This document shows, piece by piece, positions 13,072 through 26,000 of a stretch of DNA of 64,000 nt. The notes under the pieces were generated by a model. That model had not been told where the DNA came from. It saw nothing but the letters and a program-made list of their open reading frames with translations, and searched no databases. The stretch spans positions 558,001-622,000 of the forward strand of contig VXBP01000359.1 of the NCBI GenBank assembly GCA_013400115.1. The letters run 5' to 3'. Position numbers and translations under genes: made by a program. Origin of the DNA: Rhinopomastus cyanomelas (lineage: Eukaryota; Chordata; Aves; Bucerotiformes; Rhinopomastidae). How positions within the stretch are numbered: position 1 is the stretch's first letter; each line of letters starts with the position of its first letter.

Positions 13072-13487
13072 TCATGCTGGAGCACCTTTGCTATGTGGAC
13101 AGGCTGAGGGAGGGGAGTTGTTCAGCCTAGAGAAGAGAAGACTCCGGGAGGACCTTATAGCTGCCTTCCAATACCTGAAGGGAATCTACAGGAAGGCCAG
13201 AGAGGGACTTTTCCCACAGGGATCTAGGGACAAGACAAGGGGAAATGTTTTTAAACTAAAGGAGAGTAGGTCTAGACTAGATCTCAGGAAGAAGTTCTTC
13301 AGAGCAAGGGTGGAGAGACTCTGGAATGGATTGCCTGGAGTAGCTGTGGCTGCCTCCTCCCTGGAGGTGTTCAAGACCAGGTTGGATGAGCAACCAAGTC
13401 TTGGCTGAGAGGTGTTGCTGCCCGTGGCAGGATTCTGGAGCAGATGATCTCTGATAGCACTTTCAGCCTGAGCCATTCTGTGATTCA
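13072..13487 (+). mobile_element. CR1 LINE 3' fragment with ORF2 tail
   Basis: A plus-strand CR1 copy. It carries the C-terminal ORF2 coding remnant: LEKRRLREDLIAAFQYLKG near 13130-13190, then KFFRARVERLWNGLPG near 13280-13350. The usual 3' untranslated end follows, finishing with attctgtgattc near 13475-13486. About 143 codons remain open, and an overlapping antisense open frame is only its shadow. Near 13453 the copy passes abruptly from gatctctga to tagcactttcagcc, which suggests a small internal rearrangement of the 3' end. Confidence 0.9.
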
Positions 13488-14990
13488 GCTCTGTGACATC
13501 CTCTGCTGCATTATGCTGTTTCCTGAGCATTTCATTTTTTGTCTGTTTGGCTTTCCTGTCTGGCATCAATTCGACTGGAGCACCTGCTTTACTTTTCAAG
13601 ACTTTGGTTAGTGTCTCACTCCTTTTGGCTTTGGGACACAATAGTCCCTTTTAACCCCCTACCACCTTTATTTAAGTTTGCCCAAACCCAAGCCATTGAA
13701 CAATCAATAGATTTTTATCTCCTCTAACAAGAAAAATGTTGACAGAAAGGATTTGAGGTTTGGGGCAGGTTATGGAATTTGACACGGTGGAAATTGAGTT
13801 TATGAAAATGGTTCGAACTTTTTAATGCTACTTGATCTTCTCCAGAGGTTATAAATAACACATGGGATCCTGTAGAGATCATAAACTGGCACATCCAGAT
13901 CTTACTCAAGACCAACAGTAGAAATAGCTTATCCTCCCAGATAAAGCCCTTCTCACAAGGTGTCCAGCACAATTTTAGAAACCTAGAGAAATTCAGTTTC
14001 ATACAACCACACTTTTGTAATGTATCTTCCACGTAAAGCATTTAAAACTTCTTTATTCCAACAGTATCATCTGTGTCTTGTTCATTCTGTCTTATCTCAG
14101 AAGTTTACAGTCTAAATAGAAAAGAGAGACAGAAAACAAGAGAATGCAAACATTATCCAGCTCTTGCAGGTAGGGAGGTACCAGGCTGCTCTCTCTGCCC
14201 CTTGAAGGACTGGTTCTTTATTTTTCAAGCCTAAGTCAGCTCTCTTGGCAACAAACAAGTTTTGTTTTGGTTTTGTTGCCACCAGAATTTTAGTTATTTT
14301 TCTAGAACAAATGATATAGCAGTGTTATTCTTTTTAATCAGCTAATTCATAAAGCCACAGATGAAGAAATGAAGGTATATCCAGGATTAATCTCAGTCTG
14401 TCGGCATCCAGTCTGTTTGTATTGACTGTGCTGCGCGTCCACTATTAGTTGTACAGAAGCAATTTGGTGAGTAAGTTCAGTCAAAACCCAGTCAAGTTTA
14501 ATTCCTAGATGAATTTACTCACAAGTTTTTTTAGGATATTCAGATGCCTTCTTAGCATCCAGCTCTCTTCTTACATTTCAGCCTTGTCTAATGAAATCTG
14601 TTCACAAACTTTCAATTGACTGTTTTGGAAATCTGCCTGCCTGAGTTTAATATCTGAAGTGGCCCAGGAATGTGGATCATTACGTAGTTATTGTGGCGGT
14701 GGCTTTCTGCCTGTACAGAATAGCCTTCATCTGTTTTGATGTCTTGTTTAGCCTCATTGAGAAGCCTGCGTTTCCTCAGCGATCGTTCCTTATGAGGTTT
14801 CTACCACTATTGAGTTATGAATTGTTATTTGGCATTTAGTTATTAAGGTAATACTGTTGCTGCTGGAAAACTGAGAAAATACAAGGGAGAGAAGAACCCA
14901 AGATCAGCTCTGAGATGCTGTTTTCTTACTCATTATGGCCAGCTAAAACCTTTTTTCGAGAGGGCACACGGTCACTGCACACAAAGAAGA
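13488..14990. other. Unique noncoding DNA
   Basis: No gene or repeat is recognised. The sequence is moderately AT-rich throughout. Confidence 0.5.
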
Positions 14991-15096
14991 GTTCCTGTGT
15001 GTGACTTGGTCTAGGTGATCCTGCTGTGGCAGGGGGATTGGACTAGATGATCTTTCCAGGTCCCTTCCAGTCCCTAATGATTCTATGATTCTATGA
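14991..15096 (+). mobile_element. CR1 LINE, terminal ~105 bases only
   Basis: A strongly 5'-truncated copy. It holds gacttggtctaggtgatcc, then the tgctgtggcagggggattgg and actagatgatctttcc blocks, and ends with two tandem ATTCTATG-type units at 15083-15096. Close agreement with the copies at 32150-32246 and 57810 indicates one subfamily and a comparatively young insertion. Confidence 0.92.
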
Positions 15097-17117
15097 ATTA
15101 CCATCCTTCTGGATCCTGTGGATTGATTCTTTTTGCTAAATCAAGTGCTCTGGGAAACTCAGAGGCTGGACTTGACCTTCAAGGCCACTTCTTTTCCAGT
15201 AATCCACAACCTCTCACCACACTCTGCGCCAAAACCTGGTCCCTATGAATTGGGGGCTGAATTATGGTTTGGGGTGAGATCGGCCTGAAGTCTCACGTGC
15301 ATTTTTTTCTGGAGTCTTAATGAGTCATGGACTTAACTCTGCAGCTGTTCTTCTTCCTGGGCCTCTCTGTCCATGAAACATTAAAATCTCTATAAAATTT
15401 GGTTGAAATCAGTCCGTGTGTTCACAAATTCTTCATGACAAAGGCAGAAAGACTCCGCAATATGAGTGTTGGTGCTTGTCCTTTGGGAAACAGAGCAATA
15501 ACATCCTTTGCAATGTGCCAGGTAGAGAGAAATTGAGCCTGTGTTGTTGGGGTGATGAAAACTCTGTAATTAACACTCCCAGTAGCTTATGGTCCAGGCT
15601 GAGTAAAGTAGATTAAATCCTTAACTCTCCAACTCCTTTAATTCAAGAGCTGACAATATCCTGGAAGTCCTCTCTCATCGCTTGCACTGGGAACTGAGCA
15701 TGCAGGATTGTGAGTGTGTGTGCTCCATACACCCCTGGCTTATCTTCATCTTCGTGGCAATCAGCTCTATCGTTGCTGCTCAAAAACTTCAGCTGTTTCG
15801 TTTTCTGTAGGACTTTTTTTTAAGTGACAGTTTAATATGCTGCCACTTCAGACCAGAGTCCTAAAACCTAGCAGGGCAGCTCAGATTTGCCCGAAGGAAC
15901 GCAATCATGGCAGAAATCATGCTTTGGGTTCGAGGCTGACATACCTTGATCTTGTCCATGTGTGCTGCCACAGTAATGAGAAGCTACCCTGGGAGAGGGC
16001 CAGGCAATAGAGGCTTTGGGGTAGAGTCTCAGCGTGAGCGAGGAGGAGGAAAAGCTGCACACTAAGCATGCACAGATGGTGTGGCACTGTGGGACAGCAG
16101 GAATTGTTGGAGGCAGTGTTAAGTAGACAGTTTGGGAACTGGCTGGGAGTTTTAGCAGCTGATTCAATCAAACCACCTGCACGTAGCCTGGTCCCACGTA
16201 TTTTCCCTGCTGCAAATTGCATGGTTACTCCATGCATTGCTACTAATCCTGCATGGGTTGGTGTGTTAACTATACAATCAATTCAGCAACACACTGAACT
16301 TCATTTGCCACCTTCTGAGCTGAGCCAGGTATTCTTGTTGTAATACAGCAAAGTACAGGCACGCAAGCTGAAATGATTCAAAAACTGCAGAGTCATTTTT
16401 GCACTGATTTTTGGAGTAGTATCAGTTAGATGTCACTAATCTGGGTTTGTGAGTGGAATGATCATAAATCTGAAGATGAAGATCTAAAGAAAAGATGAGT
16501 GTGTTTTGTTATCTCTGAATGCATTGCTGAGTTTAAGAAGCTGGAATTAAAAAACAGTCTGCATGGACTCAGTTCTCCTCTAGTAATTTGGATAAAAATG
16601 TGGCTTCTTCCTTCTTTGTTGGCTCCCAAGTGGATTTCCTTTCTTACAGAGGGGTGCAGAGGATTAAAGGTTCATTTCTAAGAAGCCACAATTGGCTTTG
16701 GGGGCACTTAGTGTGCTCGAGGGACATTAACATCAAAACCATTCGGGGATAATTGCATTAGTTGTCTTTGCTCCCAAATAAATTATTGGAGTATGTTAAC
16801 AGTCAATTTTGTGTTGACAGGGCATGAATTTCTACTGATGGGAATAGAAAGCCTTGTATTATCTTGTGCAAAACATCAGTCTCAACTTTCAATTCTAAGA
16901 GTATCATTGGATCAGGGACTTTGCAGATGATCTATTGCAGATGGGAGACAAGGATCTCGTAGCAGTAATGGGAAGCAGTGGATTTAGCAACAGATAAACC
17001 CTGTTTCTTAGCTGAAAGTGTTGCTTTTACCCCAATAATGCTTCAGACCACAAGCCACTCCTTCAAATTAGGTTGTTAATTTTTAATGCATGTAGCAATT
17101 ACTGATGTGACAGATAG
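15097..17117. other. Unique noncoding DNA
   Basis: No coding or repeat signal is recognised. Around 16690-16830 the sequence is AT-rich with TAAT and AATAAATTATT motifs, so a conserved noncoding element is possible but unsupported. Confidence 0.5.
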
Positions 17118-17192
17118 CAGACCTGATCTTGCTCCCATCAAACTCCGTGGGAGTTCCGCCGTTGATACCACGTGGGGAGAGAGCAGGCGGGT
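17118..17192. repeat. Short near-palindromic amniote repeat copy
   Basis: The segment reads gacctgatcttgctcccat, and then has a near-palindrome at 17132-17153 with arms ctcccat and gtgggag. It continues gttccgccgttgatacca and gtggggagagagcagg. This matches a family I remember from turtle, crocodilian and bird DNA, built on inverted copies of TTGACTTCAATGGGAG joined by a TTTTGCCA linker. I cannot give its database name. The inverted architecture suggests an old nonautonomous element. Two more copies are at 35590 and 52108. Confidence 0.55.
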
Positions 17193-17466
17193 ACAAATGC
17201 CGTTAACGAAGCGTGACAAGTGCTGTCTGCGCAGGTTCTCATCTAGAAATGTGAGCGCCAGCACCGTGTACCACCTGTGGCTTCTGATGTTAGAAGGTTG
17301 TTTTGAATCGGTCTGAAAAGCAGCTGAAGGATGGATGAATATGTTTGACAGAGTGATTCCTTGTTTCTGATCCGGCTTCACGGGAAAATTTCAGTAAATT
17401 TTGCCTTTGGTTGAAGGTGAGCAGCAGGCAGAGTACAGCCCAGAGCAGAAGTGGATTGCATTTTGG

Positions 17467-17612
17467 AATCATAGAATTGTTTAGGCTGGAAAAGACCTCC
17501 AAGATCATTGAGTCCAACCATTAACCCACCTGTATGAAGCTCAGCCCTAAACCACATCCCTAAGCAGCAGAGCTGCACAATAACACATCCAGAGGCGCTG
17601 CCTCCATCCTTT
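17467..17612 (-). mobile_element. CR1 LINE 3' fragment
   Basis: An inverted 3' end: aatcatagaattgtttaggc, then aaaagacctccaagatcat and gagtccaaccattaaccc. Similarity continues, decayed, to about 17612. It belongs to the subfamily with the 'catcgagtccaaccattaac' signature, distinct from the neighbour at 17920. Confidence 0.88.
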
Positions 17613-17919
17613 TTCAGTTCTGTGTTTTTCCACCTCCTTCACACAATTGATTTTCTCCTCCCTAAAACCATATTTTAACCCATGCGTTCACAATTGCCTC
17701 TTCTTGCTACATCTCCAGATGCCAGTGGCAGCTTTGTACCTTGTCATCCTCTTCCATTTTCTTGGGAATACAGACAGTGCCACCTTCATTTTTACTACGA
17801 TCAGTCACTCATGATGGTCACCACTTTCCCTCTCTGATGTCCAGAAGACCAGACCTTTCTAGACCCTGCAGGTTCATTGTCATTGCTCAAATAATGCTTT
17901 TTTTCCTGCCAGCAAAGTG

Positions 17920-18062
17920 AATCACAGAGTGTTAGGGACTGGGAGGGACCTCAAAAGATCATCTAGTCCAATCCCCTGCCAGAGCAGGATCACCTAGATC
18001 AAGATGCACAGGAACATGTCTAGGCAGGTTTTAAATATCTGCAGAGAAGGAGACTCTACAAT
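17920..18062 (-). mobile_element. CR1 LINE 3' fragment
   Basis: Inverted 3' end: aatcacagagtgttagg, then gatcatctagtccaatcccc and gcaggatcacctagatc, ending in gcagagaaggagactctac. It is cut on its 5' side at about 18062. It is the second of three CR1 fragments packed into 1.4 kb. Confidence 0.92.
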
Positions 18063-18749
18063 AGGAGTTGTCATTCTTCAACTGAAGCAACAGTTTGTGC
18101 AATGAGAATGGAAAAATAATTGTACAATTAAAAATGTACCTTCTTGCACTAGGAAACAGAGTTGGTTTTGTCTGCAGTTTGGCAAATTCCTGTTTGGAAG
18201 CGTTAAGGCTGATTGAACCCCTCCTGAGCTAATTGTTTGTACTCCCGCCGCAGCCAGTGAGGGAAAGATGCTGCCACATCCACCCTGTTTTCTCACTCAC
18301 AGTTTTTGCTAAGCTGGTAATATGGCCCATTCCCAACTCCTGAATATTTATTCCATTGTAAAACTGCTGCAAATCTTGCTGAACGTGATTAACAAATGGT
18401 GAAAACATTTGTTCTCTTAATAGCTTTAATATTTTTATAAACTGGGATTGTATTGTTTGCGACATCGTAGACTGGATGGGTAGCGTCAATGGGGTTTAAT
18501 TGTGACTACTTGGTTTTTAGTTAAATGTAGGTTTAGCCAGCAGCTAACTGATGAGCAACAGGTTGCCAGCTTCTGTTTTCACATGGGGGAGTGAAGTAAC
18601 TTTTCACACTAAAGTAAAACTTCATACGTACAAGATGCTAGAGAGGCCAAACTTGTTTCATCTTGTGAACTCTGCTACACAACCTTCTGGGCCAACTGTT
18701 GCTCCACTGTTTGTATGTACAAACTGTGCATGTGAGGAGGGTTTTAAAT

Positions 18750-18862
18750 GAGGTATAGACCTGGTGCTCAGGGACAGGATCCGGTGGTGTCCTGGCAGTG
18801 TTAGGTTGATGGTTGGACTTGATAGTCTTAAAGGTCCCTTCCACCCAAAGAGATTCGGTGAC
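18750..18862 (+). mobile_element. CR1 LINE, terminal fragment
   Basis: A plus-strand 3' end: cctggtgctcagggac, then gtgttaggttgatggttgg, acttgatagtcttaaagg and tcccttccaccc, with a decayed terminal repeat near 18850-18862. It lies in the opposite orientation to the two preceding fragments. Confidence 0.88.
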
Positions 18863-21800
18863 GTATGAGCAGATGCAGTGCCTTGGTTCTCAACAGTTGA
18901 GAAAGGAGCAGCTGTTACCAGTCCTGGATCTAAATTTGAGATCTGGATGTGAATGATGAGTACTTGGAACTGACAATTTTGCTGTGGACCTCCTCTCACA
19001 CTAACAAATGAAGGGTAGAAATTAGAGAAGCATTTCTCTTTAAGGTCTTGTTCTAAACCCCTTGGTACACACTGTTATAATAAGAGATAGGGCTGTGTTG
19101 TGGCAGCTCTTTTTAGGCATTAGTCACCATTGAATTCACTGTGAAATTCTGCATAAAACATGATGGCATGCTGTGGCATACAGCAATTGCTGTGATGGCA
19201 TAGAAGAGTATGGAGAAAACATGTTAGAAATGCAGTGGGTAAATGAAGTTGACATGCCACATGGGATATTTTGAACTACATTTCACATTTCAGAGTAGAA
19301 AAATCAATGTAAAGGGAAAAGAACTTTCACAAAATGAGTACGAGCGGCTGATCACTCTTGGAACTTCCCTTTGGTCTCCGTTACCTAACTCCAGTGTGTA
19401 TGGAGGGATGCTTCTCCTGCCTGTAATGCATTCTGCTGCTTTCTTTGTAGTGAAAGAACAGCTGTTGAGCAAAAATTCTGCCTTTGGCCATGTCTGTTAA
19501 TTGATGTGCTTCCTTAAAAAAAATAACCCACAACAAAAAAACCAAAATAAATAAATAGCAGTACTGCAAGGTGTTTAATTGCCAAACACATTGGGTGCCC
19601 CAACCCAGTAAAAGTATTTAAGAAAATAATTTTATTACTATTGTTTGTCAGAGGCACGATCCAATTTGTGTTGACTTTACAAGTGGGGCTACCTGGGTCA
19701 CTTGTGTCCTGCTGATGTGTGAGATGGAGCTGTCAGTGGCAGGATCCTGCTCCAGCTCCTTCTTCCCTCAGAGAAACCTGCTGGCAGCACCTGTGAATGG
19801 ATGGAGAGGGCAAGGGAATCAGTTGTTTACTGGGCAGCTGATTTTGCAGTTGTCCATGCCTGTGCTGGTCAAAGCTGTTTACTGCGCAGAGGAATTCAAT
19901 GTGCTGGAAACAGATGCTTGCACGGGGTCATTTTGTCTGCCCTCCAGTCAGTTCAAAATTGTCCTCTATTTTCTGTTTTCCGGTGAGTTGGTTTGTCCAA
20001 TTTGAACTGACCTACACAACAGGCTTTCATTTTCCTCTCTTCGTCAACGCGGTTGTGCTGAGTCTCTGTGGCTATTTCCTGTACCTGCTCTGAATTTGCC
20101 TTTTCAGAATGTTGTGGTATTAACAGGGAGGGGAGCAGCAGGAGATCAAAACAATTTGATCTAGTTTGTGGGCTCTTCCGCCTTCCTGATTGCTGCCTAG
20201 AGATCACGAGTGGCTGTGTTTATTGTCACCCTGTCACAGTGCTAAGAAACACTTGAGAAGCCAGATGAAATGATCTGGTTTGGTTCACGTTCTGTCTGGA
20301 GCTAGACAGTACCACATCAGGAAAAGCAGGTACCAGAAGGATTGTTCTGATGAAATTCCCCTCACAATTCTGCCCATAGAAGTTGTTCAGATAAGCCCCA
20401 GATAACCATCCAAGCTCATAAGTGCTCATCCACCCCATCTCTAGGTGATTTGAAGGTTCAGTCATCGCTAGTGAAAAGACTGAAAGGAGAAGACGGCACA
20501 AAATGCCCTCTGCTCTAAACCAGCAGCTCACGCTCGCTGGAACAAAACATTGCAGGTAACACTGCTGGCCACTTGCTTCTGTCTTCTGCTTCTGTACCAA
20601 GAGCACAGCAGCAAGCTGCCTCACCCCTCTGCTGCTGAAAATGGAAGTAATTAATCTGTGTCTTTACTTACCAATAATTAGTCATTGACGTCTTAACCAA
20701 AAAGGATCATGGAATTCCAAGCCGATGGAAGAAGTTCAAAGCTTTGCACTGCTCCACGAAGCCTCGTGCAGAAATTATGTCCCACCAAATACTCCCCTAT
20801 GGAAATTTCAAGTGTCATCCAGCTGTAATTACGGCCTTGGTTTCTGAGAGGTTTATAACTCAGCAGCAGAGATGGTGCCAGCGTGACCTGCACATGCTGA
20901 ACTGGGCACGACTCTGAAGAAAAACTCGTGTTTTTCTTTCAAATCTGTTCCGTAGGGTATTGGGAGCTTTTATGTTGCCTTGGGATTTTTTTTTAATGAC
21001 AGTTGCTTGCTTTTTGTCATCTGATACCTTCCCACTGGAAAACCCTCTAGCCATTGAGATGTGGTCCGTATTACCTGATGCATTGGCCAGCACAGCTGCT
21101 GGGGCAGGATGTTGTAACCTCTAGAACCGCTTTACTGAAGGAAGAGCTGCAACCTTCTGTCTTTTTCCACAGCGCAGTGTAGAATGTTGACCCCTTGCTT
21201 GACCTGTTGTCTCAGCCCTGTGCAGCAGAGGTTAGTACCTTATTAAACCCTGCTAAGGGTGGGTTCCTTCAGCCATAGCTCAACCAACTGGCTTTATGGA
21301 TGCAGTAAATAACAAATAACTCCTGATTAATTTTTAATTGGGCTTTCTTCTCTTATTGCCGTGGTGTAGTGCCAACTTATTTATTAGACAGAGCTGGTTT
21401 CAGTGACTTGAGAGCAAAGACTCTTTCTCTCAGATTCCTCTGTGAGTTCCTTTTCACATCAATGAAGGGAAAGATAATTGGGTTCCAGTAAGAAACTGCA
21501 GTTAAAGGAAATGTTTCCTTACATTGGCCCATCCATACTACTCGTGCCACTTAGCGTTCTTCCTCCTCTGGATTGCCTGCTAATGTGGAGGAATTGATAG
21601 TTACTCCTGGTGAGACTTGCTATAGTGGCTCTTCTCAACGCGGTGGAAAACATCTGGCTTGAAGGCTTTTCTTTCCCAGAGAAATGCTATGGGAAGATGT
21701 AGGTGAATTCTCTAAAAGCTCTTGAGTCATATTTATTGTGGTAATTAGGGCAAATGAGAACTGTGAGTAAAAACGTTTGCATTGGGTTGGGTTTTGAGGT

Positions 21801-22590
21801 TTTGGTCCAGATGTCTGCTTCTTACCTTCCAGCGGAGAAGTGCAAATGTTTTCTGCAGCCATTGTCTTCTCCTGCTTTACCTGCTCATCCATGGCAGCGT
21901 TCTGACTTCAGCATGAAGTTTGAGGCTGTTCTCAGCAGTGGTTGGATTTATTGGATTCTTAGAGGTTGCTTTGAGAGAACAGGAAAAAGCAGACTGCAGC
22001 AGATCTGCAAGGCAACCAGGTACCCAGGCAGCAGATTTCTGGACTACTGGATTTGCTCTGGGGAAACAAGTTGTCAGCTTAGGCTTTTTCATAGGTTTTG
22101 GCCACTCCTAAGTGCCTTCACAATTGAAATTTATACTGTTGCTTGTTGGGGGGCTGGTTGGGTTTTTTGTAGACTTGTTTTGACTCTCAGGAACACATCT
22201 AGGCTGCAGTACATTCCAAGTACAATACAGCCTACATAACAAATAGTGTAAATATTTAGAGTTCTCCCTACCCAAGTGTGAGAGCAGAAACAAGTTGCAA
22301 GCAGGTGCTTGAGCTAAGTTCTAACCTGTGGTAACTCAGATTTGGAAAAGCAACGTTTCGGGAAGGAGTTGCTGATCAGTTAATGCAGAGAGACGTACAT
22401 TAGATTAATGTCACAGCTTGTGCTCAGAAATACACATCACAAAAAATAACAGCGCAAGTGTTTCTTCAGACTCCTGGATTCTTGTGCCAAAAAAGAGAAT
22501 ACAGGAGCAGATCTGGATCTGGGCAAGAAGCAGAATCTTATCCCAAGAAAATTGTTGTCATTTACAAATGTCCCCACTCTAGTTTAACAT
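18863..22590. other. Unique noncoding DNA
   Basis: No gene or repeat family is recognised. An A-rich patch lies at 19514-19557. An open frame of about 160 codons at 21754-22239 has no recognisable domains and an unremarkable length for this much sequence. Confidence 0.5.
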
Positions 22591-23095
22591 AAAATCACAG
22601 AATGGTTTGGGTTGAAAGAGACCTTAAGATCATCCAGTCCACAACCCCTGCCATGGGCAGGGACACCTCTCACCAGACCAGATTGCCCAGAGCCTCATCC
22701 AACCTGGCCTTGAGCACTGCCAGGGGTGGAGCAGCCACAACCTCCCCGGGCAGCCTGTTCTAGTGCCTCAGCACCCTGACTCTAAAGAATTTTCGCCTAA
22801 TATCTAATTTAAATCTACCCTCTTGTATCTTAAAGCCATTTCCCCACATCCTATCACTGCAAACTCTTGTAAAAAAACCTTCCCCGGCTTTCTTAAAGCC
22901 CCCCTTAGGGTATTGGAAGGCTGGCTGCTCTGTGGTCTCTCCAGAGCCTTCTCTTCTCCAGGCTGAATAGCCATAGCCCCGACCCTCGCAGTCTGTCCCC
23001 GTAGCAGATACGCACCATCCGTCAGATCATCTTCATGGCCCTCTTCTGTACCTGCTTGGGCAAAATCTTGAACTTTATGTCTCAAAAAAGGACCC
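22591..23095 (-). mobile_element. CR1 LINE 3' fragment, ~500 bases
   Basis: An inverted CR1 with the 3' end at 22591 (aaaatcacagaatggtttgg). It continues through accccctgccatgggcag-type sequence, the cagcctgttctagtgcc block, the ORF2 C-terminal remnant (inverted), and tctccaggctgaatag near 22955-22975. It fades after gccctcttctgtacctgc near 23057. Any coding region is too decayed to translate in one frame. Confidence 0.88.
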
Positions 23096-26000
23096 AAATC
23101 ACAAGGTAACAACTTGTCATGAGGTTCCCAATAATGAAGCCCCCAGCCCACCTTCACAGGACATTCCTAGTCATGTTATGTTTTAAAGAGTCAGTCATGT
23201 GCTGTGGGACTTATTATTAAACTGCAGTTCATAGTTGATTATTTTTCTTGTTGCTCTGAAGAATCAATATCAGCATTAAAGTTTAGTGAATAGAATCAAG
23301 TAGCTTTGAAATGAGATGTACTTCACTATCTGACTTACAGCTATATAACTTCAGTGAGGTGTTAGCAATACTGCAGGTAATAATCCTTCCAAAAGAGATT
23401 AATGTGGCCTTAATTACCAGTAAAGAACACGTGGCTACAGATACTTGCTGAATTCTGTTTAATTTCTATTGTGGCTTCGTTGTTGCTGACCAAGAGGTAC
23501 CCATTGAACACCAAACGCCGTAATCAGCATAAGGATGAACTGAAGTTTCTTGCACTGTATTATTAATGTGAATGAAAAGTGAGATTGCAGCTACAATAGA
23601 CCCTTCTGAAGATTTCATTAGCACTTTAATTTATCTGAGAAATTAATTATCTGATTTAACAAGTACAGCAAAAACATCTGGAAACAGCCCAAATAATTAG
23701 TAAGAATAGTTGATAAAAAAGCACAGTGTGCTGTAGCTGAGGTTTTTGTATTGGTGGAGCAGAACTTGTGTAACATGTTTGGTTCCAAATGTCTCACACT
23801 TTCCAGCATGACAAAGGCAGGCTGCATTTATGGAGGGAGATGTGCGGGGGGGCACACGTGGACTTTTATGTCACTTAGCCCAGTCTTGGGCGCTGCTCTA
23901 GCTCGTATTTGCTAGATCATCCCAATATAAATCATCTCTTAAGAATCTTCTGAGCTCTTCTAGCAACTACAAGTCTGTTGGGCACCAGAACACATTTTCT
24001 CCATCCCACTCCAGCTATTGGGCTCTTCTGGGGAGACTTATCACAAGAAGACAGTTAAAAGCAGACACGTTGTATGTGGAGGTTTTAGTTACAGGTGATC
24101 TTCCTCAAGGACAGGTTTGAGGTTATCCTGGAAACCCAGCCTGACTCTTGTCTGATACACCAATCTGGATGATTGTTTCATCCAGAATCCTTTCAGATAA
24201 AGGTCAGTGGTACATTTTGCACATTACTTAGTTTGTCAGAATTCATTGCCTCTTTTTTCCACCCCCCTCGTCCCTTCCATTTTGCCAACTATTCAAACTC
24301 AGACCTTTTTCACATGGAGTGAAAAAAGAGGTGACTGACTGAATCCATTCGACAGTATTAATGTTTATCCCATGGGAGAGCTTTCATATTATAAAGTGGA
24401 TATTGACTCTCATCGAGGTGAATATTAAGGTTTATCAACCCCAGAGGTATGTATTGACCAAGACAAACTAGAGGTCACGGCAACATCAAGAGTAAATAAA
24501 TCTTAATGCTGCCAAAGCAGGAAATCAATATGCATATTTTTTGGCTTATTTTGAATGTCACTGAACTACCTGGAAATATCTCGATCGTGCACCTGAATTC
24601 CAAGGAGGTTTTTTTATTACCGTGAGTAACTTTCTAAAGACAAGTTAGAGGCCGGGCAGGGCTCAAGAAAGCCACTGTCTGACTTTGTCCCTTTCTGGGT
24701 AAGACAGGAAACATTTCAAACAGGTATTTTCTTTGATTAGCTTATGTTGAAGGAAATTACTCATCTCCACTGATTTTTCAAGCCAAAAATAAAATCAGGA
24801 AGACAGATTGGGTTCTTGCTAAGCAACCAGGTACCAAGATGTGAATTAGTATCCAAAATGAAGCTAAAATGCTGTTGAATAAGTAGATAAGTTGATGCAG
24901 AAAGGCAGTGGCTTATCTTAAGTAGCAAAACACTGACTGTTTATTTAAAGACAGGTCAGTCCGAGAGGGTATATAAGTCCATCTAATGTGCTGTTAAGCT
25001 CACACGTGAGTGATTGTGTGAGGGATAAAAAGTGATGAGGGAAGGGGAGACAGAGGAAAAATGACCCTGACTAAAAAATGAGCTTTGATAGTTTAAAAGG
25101 TCAGCTAGGAGAAAAGCAGCTGCTTCAGGTAATGGCATGTAAGTTCATGATTGAAGATTTCAGGCTGATGGTAAACCACACTGACAGCAACTGAAGGTTA
25201 GCGGCACGAGGCTCACGGGGGATTTTGGCTTGGCCCAGGATTAAAAGAAAAGGGGAGGTGGGGAAGATACTTGGGAAAGACGATTTGTTCAGTTGTTTTG
25301 AATGAAAACACAGAGCCGAGCTCACCAAGCCAGCTGGCATTATCCCATAGCACAACTCCTAGCAATAGCTTTTTGTTTTCATCTGGGTTTGCTTTCATGT
25401 GTCTACAATTATTAAGAGACAGATTTCAGCAAAATATCCCAGACTCCATCAGCTTGAAGACTTTGTCTGCCTGTGCTTCTGCAGGCACCTGTTTCACTGT
25501 CATGCTGCAGACTGCAGCCAGCAGGGCTCTCCATCCTCTGAATCTCACTGACTTTGTTACCACAGAGGCTGGTGTTCAGGAGAAGGAGCTGATGAAGTTC
25601 AGTCTACATGCTTGGAATCTGGTGTGTTTGCTCTTTGGAACCCAAGGTAGGAAGTTCAATGAAAGTAAAAAATGAGCCAGGATGACCTTAACTGAGAGCC
25701 CAGTGAATCAAAAAGAGGACTTTAATTAGTCCTTGGCACTGAAGGATTATTTACACCTCTGCCACCAGAACTTTGGGACTGCTCCCACAAAGGAGGCTTG
25801 GCTGACGTTCATGCTTTTCGTGATGCTCCTGTGGTTGCTTTTCTGCTTGTGCTTCTTTCTTGGTGACAGCTCTTTTACTTGTCTGACCTTGGCTCACTGA
25901 GCTAAACAGGCAGCAGGGTAAATGCTCTAGAATTAGGGAATAGTTTTCTGCCAGTGGGGTCCAGTCCTCACCCAAAGATGAAAGAGCATGACTAGGAGAT

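Noticed and set aside
13186..13641. 151-codon minus-strand open frame
   Set aside because: Mostly antisense to the plus-strand CR1 fragment; a shadow of its coding remnant.
19514..19557. A-rich patch suggesting a retrotransposed poly(A) tail
   Set aside because: Interrupted by other bases, and no recognisable retrogene body lies upstream.
21754..22239. 161-codon open frame on the plus strand
   Set aside because: No known family resemblance, and frames of this length are expected by chance.
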